Below are positions 1-5,132 of a DNA stretch of 5,132 nucleotides, one piece after another. The notes beneath the pieces are model-generated. The model was not told the origin of the DNA, made no database searches, and was given only the letters and a program-made list of their open reading frames with translations. Within the stretch, counting starts at the first letter, position 1. Each line of letters begins with the position of its first letter. This DNA comes from Planctomycetota bacterium (lineage in GTDB: Bacteria; Planctomycetota; SZUA-567; JAFGNG01), in contig JAFGNG010000283.1 of the NCBI GenBank assembly GCA_016927125.1, positions 1 through 5,132 on the forward strand. The letters are read 5' to 3'. The translations under genes and the position numbers were made by a program.

Positions 1-1248
1 CAGGAGGCGATGCTGAAATGGCTCGGTCCACCCGTCTCTTTTGCGCCCCAACGGCCAGAGCATTGCCTGGACCTGGGCGAGTGGTGGCTCTGGCGTTCCT
101 GCGTAGCTGCGCCTGGTGCCACCACACGGGAGCCGGTGGGGGAAAGCTTTCCCAACCTTGCCCAAGGTTTTGTCGCTGCCAAAGCGCGAGAGAGCAATGA
201 TTTTACAGAGTATGACGGGTATGTCCCGGAAGCAGGGCAGGACCATGATTCAAAAGAGCAGATTTTCTCGCCAACCCAGCTTGAAACCCTGGCTCGCTGC
301 CCGCAGGAATATTTCTTCAAACATATTTTAAAGATATATCCACCGGAGATTTACCAGTACGAACCTAACCGGTGGCTTGATCCCCTTGACAAGGGCTCGC
401 TCCTGCACGCGGTTTACTGCGAGTTTATGGCAGAGTTGCTCAAGGAGAATAAGCTCCCGGAGTACCAGCGCGACTGGCAGGCGCTCAACAAGATCCTGGA
501 AAGACACCTTGCCCGGGAAGCGGCCAGGACGCCACCGCCGAACCCGGAGGTTTTCAGGCGCGAGTGCAAGGAATTGCGGAGAACCGCCACCGTCTTCCTG
601 CGCGAAGAAGAAGATTTCTGTAAAGAGAGCACCCCCACCTGCCTGGAAGCCTCGATTGGCATGCCGTCACAGGGCGAGGGGGGATTCCTGGATTCTGAGA
701 CCCCGGTGGAGATTAAACTTCCAGGCGGAACCAGCATCCGGGTGAAGGGGCGCATCGATCGCCTGGACTGCAAGCCGGAAAGCAAAGGTATGAACTTCGC
801 CATCTGGGATTACAAGAGCGGCAGCTCCAGGAAGTTTGAAATTAACCCGCCCTTTAACGAAGGCCGGGTGGTGCAGAATGCCTTGTACTTCGCGATGGTA
901 CAGGCCCGCCTGCGCGAAGCCGCCAAGACCGGGGCAATGGTCGATTCCTTCGGTTATGTCTTTCATTCCGTCCGGGAAGGGGGCAAGCGCCTCACCTGGA
1001 ACGCGGCAGAGCTTGCCGGGGGAATGGAGGTGGTTAAAAACCTGTGCGACCTGCTTGCGGCGGGCTGTTTCCCGGCTTCCAACACGCAGGATGATCTGAG
1101 AAGCTATGATTATCCCGAACTTTTTTCGGATGCACAAACGCTTGCCAGGCAAATGCAGGCCAAGCTTGATAACCCTGGTAATCCCGCGCTCGAACCGCTC
1201 CGAAAATTGCGGGGCCTGGCGGTGGAGGGAGAGGCGGATGCAAAATAA
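1..1248 (+). CDS. addB: AddB-like PD-(D/E)XK nuclease subunit (5' partial)
   Basis: This is the C-terminal part of the nuclease subunit of an AddAB-type double-strand-break resection complex, which acts in the cytoplasm before RecA. The frame is open from the first base, so the gene starts outside the window. The ATG at 10 has AGGAGG only two bases before it and is probably internal. Counting from the first visible codon (415 residues), about 1-85 resemble the end of the helicase-like region (FTEYDG). The nuclease follows: FSPTQLETLARCPQEYF with C100, the GSLLH histidine H136, possibly E216, GRID with D253, DYKSG with D270 and K272, and QNALY with Q292 and Y296. All expected catalytic residues are present. 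The terminal C-x2-C-x5-C of iron-sulfur AddB proteins is absent: the aligned residues are L366, Y369 and F375. The gene overlaps addA by 11 bases. A Cas4-like or other RecB-family nuclease is possible, but the addA neighbour and the N-terminal remnant favour AddB. Confidence 0.88.
   Translation, partial: QEAMLKWLGPPVSFAPQRPEHCLDLGEWWLWRSCVAAPGATTREPVGESFPNLAQGFVAAKARESNDFTEYDGYVPEAGQDHDSKEQIFSPTQLETLARCPQEYFFKHILKIYPPEIYQYEPNRWLDPLDKGSLLHAVYCEFMAELLKENKLPEYQRDWQALNKILERHLAREAARTPPPNPEVFRRECKELRRTATVFLREEEDFCKESTPTCLEASIGMPSQGEGGFLDSETPVEIKLPGGTSIRVKGRIDRLDCKPESKGMNFAIWDYKSGSSRKFEINPPFNEGRVVQNALYFAMVQARLREAAKTGAMVDSFGYVFHSVREGGKRLTWNAAELAGGMEVVKNLCDLLAAGCFPASNTQDDLRSYDYPELFSDAQTLARQMQAKLDNPGNPALEPLRKLRGLAVEGEADAK
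1224..1234 (+). promoter_or_regulatory. Ribosome binding site of addA, inside the end of addB
   Basis: The purine-rich stretch GGAGGGAGAGG holds GGAGG at 1224-1228, nine bases before the ATG at 1238, and a second GAGG at 1231-1234 that is too close to be ideal. It decides the addA start: the next upstream ATG in that frame (1106) would add 44 residues with no helicase similarity and overlap addB by more than 140 bases. Because the site lies within the last codons of addB, translating ribosomes reach it directly, which fits translational coupling. Confidence 0.75.
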
Positions 1249-4200
1249 CACTCCTCTGCCTGACCAAGAAGCGCGGGACCGGATCCTGACAGCCCTCGAC
1301 CGCAATATGCTGGTTGAGGCCGCGGCCGGGACTGGCAAGACCACCAGCATGGTGGGGCGCATGGTCGCGCTCTTGCGTACCGGCAGGTGCGAGGTCGGCG
1401 CCATCGCGGCAGTAACCTTTACCCGCAAGGCGGCGACGGAGCTGCGCGCGCGGTTCCAGATTAAGCTGGAGCAGGCGGTTGCCGGGGCGGAAGGCGAGGA
1501 GAAGAGCAACCTGCAGGCAGCCCTGGAAAATGTCGAGCGCTGCTTTATCGGCACCATCCACTCCTTTTGCTCCCGCTTATTACGCGAGCGTCCCATCGAG
1601 GCCGGGGTGGAGGTCTCCTTCCGGGAACTCGAGGAAGACGACGACGGGCGCCTGCGGGAGGAGGCTTGGAACCTCTATACCAGCGAGCAGTTGGTTGCGG
1701 AAACCGGCAATGCCATCGCCGAGCTGGAATCCCTGGGACTGCATTACGAGTTATTGCAGGACGGGTTTTTGAGGTTTGTCAATTATCCCGATGTCGATAC
1801 CTGGCCGGTCGGTGGCGAGCAGCCTGCCCCACAACTTGATAGGATCATCAGGGCGGTCAAAGCCTACGCCATGCATATGCAGAAGCTTTCTCCCGACCTG
1901 CCGGAGGAGTGCGGGAGGGATCCCCTGATTCCATACTACCGCAGCCTCCCGCGGATCCTGCATCTCCATGAGCTTGCGGATCCGGTCCCACTCATGGAGT
2001 TCCTGGAGCGTTGCAAAAAAGCCAAACCCATCCAGAAGCACTGGCCAAAGGGTAAGGAGCAGGCCAAGGCGGAAGAAGAGCGTTGGGAAACCTTCCGCAG
2101 CGAGATAGTTGCCCCGACCCTGGAGTGGTGGTACGAAAAGCGCTATGCCGTCATTATCAGGATCTTTAACGAGGCGCGTCAACTTTATGACCGCCTGCGC
2201 CAGGAACGCGGCGTTCTCAACTTCCAGGACTTACTGATGAAGGCTTCCGCCTTGTTACGCGACCAGCCGCATGTGCGCGCCTACTTCCGCAAGCGTTTTA
2301 CTCATCTGTTGGTTGATGAATTCCAGGATACAGACCCCATCCAGGCGGAAGTGATGATGTTCCTAACGGCGGAGAATGTGCGGGAGAAGGATTGGCGCAA
2401 GTGCCGGCCCCGACCGGGGTCGCTCTTTGTAGTGGGCGATCCCAAGCAGTCGATCTACCGCTTCCGCCGCGCGGATATCATGACCTATAACGAGGTTCGC
2501 GAAATTATTGGCGGAACGAGCGCGGACGAAACCTCCGGAGAGGTAGTGCAGCTTTCCTGCAACTTCCGCAGCTCCGGGGAGATTATTAACTGGGTCAATC
2601 AGACCTTTGCTTCAAAATTTCCTGCAAATGCAACCGATGAATCCCCGGCGTATGTCTCCCTGCAGCCGGGGAGGAAAATAATTAGCCAGCCAGCAGGTTT
2701 ATCTGGGATTTATAACTTGGAGATACCTGGAGAAAATTCCAAGACAGCGGCGGCTGCAATCGCCTATGAGGCTGATTTAATTGCGCGCACGATCAGGAAA
2801 GAGCTTGATAATAATTCATCGCCAGCGAGATCGCCCAGTGATTTTATGATTATTACCGACGGCAGGGCAGATCTCTCCACCTACGCGCGCAGCTTGCAGG
2901 GCTACAATATCCCCAGCCAAGTTACCGGTGGGACTGCCCTGAATGAAGTCCGCGAGCTGGAAATGCTCCATACCTGCCTGCGGGCAGTGCTGGAACCGGA
3001 CAACCCGGTAGCGCTGGTAGCGCTGTTGCGCAGCGAAGTCTTTGGGGTGAGCGATACAGAGCTATACGCTTTCAAAAAAGCCGGCGGGAAATTTTCATAT
3101 CCGGAAAACTTTCCCGCGGGTGTTGTCGGCGACCCCATGCCAAGCATGGCTGGGATTTATATGCCTTTGCTGCAATTACAAAAATATTCCCGCTGGCTGG
3201 CTAAGCTTCCGCCAATTGCAGCGATTGAAGAAATCAGCGCCGACCTCGGTCTGGTGGCGCTGGCGGGAGCGCGGGAGGGCGGAGACCTGGAGGCAGGTGG
3301 TTTCGGCAAGGCCATGGAATTACTCCGAAGCGCCCAGCAAGAGATGTTCTCCGTCTCGCAACTCGTGGAGCATCTCCAACGGATCGTGGAGAGGGGCGAG
3401 AAGTTTGACAGCATCTCCGCCCTCTCGGAAGACAGGCCGGTGGTGCGGATTATGAATCTCCACAAGGTCAAGGGCCTGGAGGCGCCGGTAGTCTTTCTGG
3501 CTAATGCCAACCGGCTTTTCGAGCACCCAGTGGAATTCCATATTGATCGTTCGCGAGGCAAAACCTCGGGATATCTGGCGATCAACTATAAGCCATCTGG
3601 GAGCTTCCATAGCGTTCCGCTAGCGCTACCGCCGGGATGGGAACAGCTTGCCGCCGGGGAAAGGATATTTTTAAGCGCGGAAGAAACCCGCCTGCGCTAC
3701 GTAGCCGCCACCCGGGCGGGGCAGGCCTTGATTATTACGCAGAAAGAAAAGTACAACAATCGAAATCCATGGAATTCATTTTCGGATGATCTTTCCCATG
3801 CCGCACTCTTGCCAGACCCCGGACCGCAAAAGCCCTTAAAGCTGAAGGCGCAAAAACAACCCTTGACAGATGTTGAGCAAACTGCAGAAAAGATCTCCGC
3901 TCGCCGCACGCAAGCAATCAAGCCGAGCTACCGGGTTCTCAGGGCTATTGACTACACTAAGGAAAGCAGGGAGAGCGCCGAGGGTATTACGCGGGAAGAT
4001 ATTTTTATTGAAAAAACTGATCAGGGGTTGGAGAGGATCCCACCAGAAGCTGCCGGGCCGGAATGGGGCAGTGTGATCCACGCCTTATTGGAGGTGGCAA
4101 TGGATAGTCCCGAAGTAGCACTCTTACCCTTCGCCAAGCTCTTCCTGGAAGAAAACGGTATAAGTCTGTCCTTGGCCGATAGCTCTGTCAAGACAGCCCA

Positions 4201-4549
4201 GGCAATTACGCAATCCGAAATCTGGCAACGGGCGCGGGTGAGCGCCTGCCGGTTCACAGAAACACCCTTCCAGGTTTTGCACCCGGCAGGCAAATCCGAA
4301 CCGGAGCAAACCCCGGTTTTGATTACTGGCGTGATCGACCTGGCCTTCCAGGAGGAAGGCGGCTGGGTAATTGTCGATTACAAGACCGATCGCCTAGCTG
4401 ATAAAGAGATAGAAACCCTGGTGGAAGTCTATCGCCCGCAGCTTCTTTTGTACGCGGACGCGTGGGAAGAATGTACGGGGGAGAAGGTTAAGGAAACGGG
4501 ATTATACTTTACGAGGGCGGATAAGCTGGTGACACTCAAGAGGGGATAG
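1238..4549 (+). CDS. addA: AddA-like helicase/nuclease (UvrD/RecB family)
   Basis: This is the motor and second nuclease subunit of the AddAB-type complex: an ATP-driven 3'-5' DNA helicase that also cuts single strands during end resection. The protein has 1103 residues, at the compact end for AddA. Superfamily 1 motifs appear in order: Q-motif region around Q10, Walker A AAAGTGKTT (28-36), Ia TFTRKAATELR (60-70), Ib IGTIHSFCSRLL (104-115), II LLVDEFQD (357-364), III VVGDPKQSIYRFR (398-410), IV LSCNFRSS (439-446), V LHKVKGLEAPVVFL (741-754) and VI RYVAATRA (820-827). A Lys/Pro/Gln-rich linker of low conservation (about 855-935) leads to a PD-(D/E)XK nuclease: H948 in GSVIHALLE, D1034 in GVID, D1047 and K1049 in DYKTD, and Q1068 and Y1072 in PQLLLYA. 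All helicase and nuclease residues are intact. The start at 1238 is chosen for its ribosome binding site and the short overlap with addB. Motifs III and V differ from Bacillus AddA, so this is a divergent branch; RecB is less likely given the AddB-like partner. Confidence 0.93.
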   Translation: MQNNTPLPDQEARDRILTALDRNMLVEAAAGTGKTTSMVGRMVALLRTGRCEVGAIAAVTFTRKAATELRARFQIKLEQAVAGAEGEEKSNLQAALENVERCFIGTIHSFCSRLLRERPIEAGVEVSFRELEEDDDGRLREEAWNLYTSEQLVAETGNAIAELESLGLHYELLQDGFLRFVNYPDVDTWPVGGEQPAPQLDRIIRAVKAYAMHMQKLSPDLPEECGRDPLIPYYRSLPRILHLHELADPVPLMEFLERCKKAKPIQKHWPKGKEQAKAEEERWETFRSEIVAPTLEWWYEKRYAVIIRIFNEARQLYDRLRQERGVLNFQDLLMKASALLRDQPHVRAYFRKRFTHLLVDEFQDTDPIQAEVMMFLTAENVREKDWRKCRPRPGSLFVVGDPKQSIYRFRRADIMTYNEVREIIGGTSADETSGEVVQLSCNFRSSGEIINWVNQTFASKFPANATDESPAYVSLQPGRKIISQPAGLSGIYNLEIPGENSKTAAAAIAYEADLIARTIRKELDNNSSPARSPSDFMIITDGRADLSTYARSLQGYNIPSQVTGGTALNEVRELEMLHTCLRAVLEPDNPVALVALLRSEVFGVSDTELYAFKKAGGKFSYPENFPAGVVGDPMPSMAGIYMPLLQLQKYSRWLAKLPPIAAIEEISADLGLVALAGAREGGDLEAGGFGKAMELLRSAQQEMFSVSQLVEHLQRIVERGEKFDSISALSEDRPVVRIMNLHKVKGLEAPVVFLANANRLFEHPVEFHIDRSRGKTSGYLAINYKPSGSFHSVPLALPPGWEQLAAGERIFLSAEETRLRYVAATRAGQALIITQKEKYNNRNPWNSFSDDLSHAALLPDPGPQKPLKLKAQKQPLTDVEQTAEKISARRTQAIKPSYRVLRAIDYTKESRESAEGITREDIFIEKTDQGLERIPPEAAGPEWGSVIHALLEVAMDSPEVALLPFAKLFLEENGISLSLADSSVKTAQAITQSEIWQRARVSACRFTETPFQVLHPAGKSEPEQTPVLITGVIDLAFQEEGGWVIVDYKTDRLADKEIETLVEVYRPQLLLYADAWEECTGEKVKETGLYFTRADKLVTLKRG

Positions 4550-4566
4550 GCTTGATCTTGCCAGCT
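4524..4566. terminator. Nested inverted repeat between converging genes, possible bidirectional terminator
   Basis: An outer pair AGCTGG (4524-4529) / CCAGCT (4561-4566) encloses an inner pair TCAAG (4536-4540) / CTTGA (4551-4555) with a ten-base loop. The structure spans both stop codons and the 15-base gap. On the plus strand a run of five T follows at 4575-4579, eight bases after the stem, so it is a poor match to a classical intrinsic terminator. The stems are short and interrupted; the position between two converging genes is the main argument for function. Confidence 0.3.
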
Positions 4567-5132
4567 ACTTGATGTTTTTCAAACGGCAGATTTCTTCATA
4601 AATATCTTCGAGCTTGGTAATCTGGCGGCCGGCGTCAAAACGTTGCAGGTTACTGGGCATCTGGCTGCGCAGCATCGCAGCGGTGTTGGGGTTGAGCGCG
4701 GCTGCAATCGCTGAAGCCAGCGCGGTGGGAGAGGCATCGTTAACCAGCAGACCGCCGCCGCCGGAGAGGACCTCCGGGACACCGCCCACCGCCCGCGCGA
4801 CCACCGGGACCCCCGCGGCCTGGGCTTCCAGCAACACCTTGCCAAGACCCTCGGAATCGCTGGTCAGGACCAGGCAATCCAAGGCGCGGTAGATCCGGGC
4901 AATCTCGTGGGTGAAACCGGTAAAGGTAACCTTGTGGGCCATGCCATAATCACTAACCTTTTCCTTGAGAGCTTTCTTCAATTCGCCGTCCCCGGCAATC
5001 AGGAAATGAATGTCCGGGCGGCTCTGATTAAGCTGGAACGCAGTTTCCAGGAAGAGATCATGGCGTTTCACCGGGTGCAGGCGGCCGACAATACCGACAC
5101 ACTTCCCCCCGGCGGGAACCCCCAGGTCGACC
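4565..5132 (-). CDS. Glycosyltransferase family 4 (GT-B), C-terminal half (5' partial)
   Basis: The protein transfers a sugar from an activated donor, normally a nucleotide sugar, to a glycan or lipid acceptor at the inner face of the cytoplasmic membrane or in the cytoplasm. The sugar and acceptor cannot be told from this part. 188 residues are visible, the donor-binding domain of a GT-B fold. Counting from the first visible codon (5131): VGIVGRLHPVKRHD (12-25) with the phosphate-binding R17 and K22, FLIAGDGE (43-50), VTFTGF (68-73), and the E-x7-E motif with E94 and E102 in SEGLGKVLLEAQAAGVPVV. The GG(V)PE loop and GLLV follow, then a short C-terminal helix region. The GTG at 5071 is the internal valine of HPVK and not a start; the reading frame continues to the right edge, so the acceptor domain lies outside. 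The gene converges on addA with a 15-base gap and is a separate transcription unit. Envelope, capsule or lipopolysaccharide synthesis is inferred from the family. Confidence 0.9.
   Translation of the reverse strand, partial: VDLGVPAGGKCVGIVGRLHPVKRHDLFLETAFQLNQSRPDIHFLIAGDGELKKALKEKVSDYGMAHKVTFTGFTHEIARIYRALDCLVLTSDSEGLGKVLLEAQAAGVPVVARAVGGVPEVLSGGGGLLVNDASPTALASAIAAALNPNTAAMLRSQMPSNLQRFDAGRQITKLEDIYEEICRLKNIK

Noticed and set aside
10..12. ATG preceded by AGGAGG as the start of the nuclease gene
   Set aside because: The spacing is only two bases, the frame is open through the left edge, and residues from the first codon on fit the end of an AddB helicase-like region. It is treated as internal.
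1106..1237. Upstream ATG extending addA by 44 residues
   Set aside because: The added stretch has no resemblance to AddA, lies wholly over the conserved addB end, and lacks a better ribosome binding site than the one before 1238.
667..1596. Long antisense open frame on the minus strand over the addB/addA junction
   Set aside because: It crosses two well-supported genes, its translation is rich in Arg, Ser and Pro without recognisable motifs, and such shadows are common in G+C-rich coding DNA.
3008..3025. Tandem nine-base repeat GTAGCGCTG twice
   Set aside because: It encodes Val-Ala-Leu twice in a helix of AddA, stays in frame and has only two copies, so it looks like chance within coding sequence.
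5069..5071. GTG as the start of the glycosyltransferase
   Set aside because: It encodes the valine of the conserved GRLHPVK segment; the 20 codons upstream in frame continue the family pattern to the window edge.
5125..5132. Palindrome GGTCGACC at the right edge
   Set aside because: It encodes in-frame residues of the glycosyltransferase; nothing around it suggests a recombination or operator site.

Overview
The window holds three genes and almost no non-coding DNA: the 3' part of an AddB-like nuclease gene, a complete AddA-like helicase/nuclease gene, and, facing them on the minus strand, the C-terminal half of a family 4 glycosyltransferase gene. It is bacterial: genes are tightly packed, the two repair genes overlap, and a purine-rich ribosome binding site precedes addA. 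The DNA is G+C-rich over most of its length. The phylum cannot be fixed. The AddA motifs (GDPKQSIYRFRRADI, LHKVKGLEAPVVFLA) look less like the classical Bacillus AddA and more like the divergent AddAB-like helicases of various anaerobes, Desulfobacterota and Acidobacteriota; that placement comes from memory of the families and is tentative.

Layout. Positions 1-1248 (+): open reading frame entering from outside the window, carrying the end of the AddB helicase-like region and a full PD-(D/E)XK nuclease domain. Positions 1238-4549 (+): addA, 1103 codons, starting 11 bases before the addB stop. Positions 4550-4564: a 15-base gap between converging genes, inside a nested inverted repeat that may end transcription. 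Positions 4565-5132 (-): glycosyltransferase, its start lying beyond the right edge. No tRNA, rRNA, CRISPR, insertion sequence or other mobile element is visible.

How the genes work together. AddA and AddB would form one heterodimer that loads on double-strand DNA ends, unwinds them with the AddA motor and cuts both strands with its two nuclease domains, leaving a 3' single strand for RecA. The overlapping arrangement suggests translational coupling and matched subunit amounts. The glycosyltransferase belongs to a separate, opposing transcription unit and probably serves cell-envelope or exopolysaccharide synthesis.

The main oddity is in the AddB-like protein. Its nuclease residues are intact and the first cysteine of the usual iron-sulfur site is present, but the three C-terminal cysteines are replaced by Leu, Tyr and Phe at unchanged spacing, so this AddB probably carries no [4Fe-4S] cluster. 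I see no unknown multi-gene system here.
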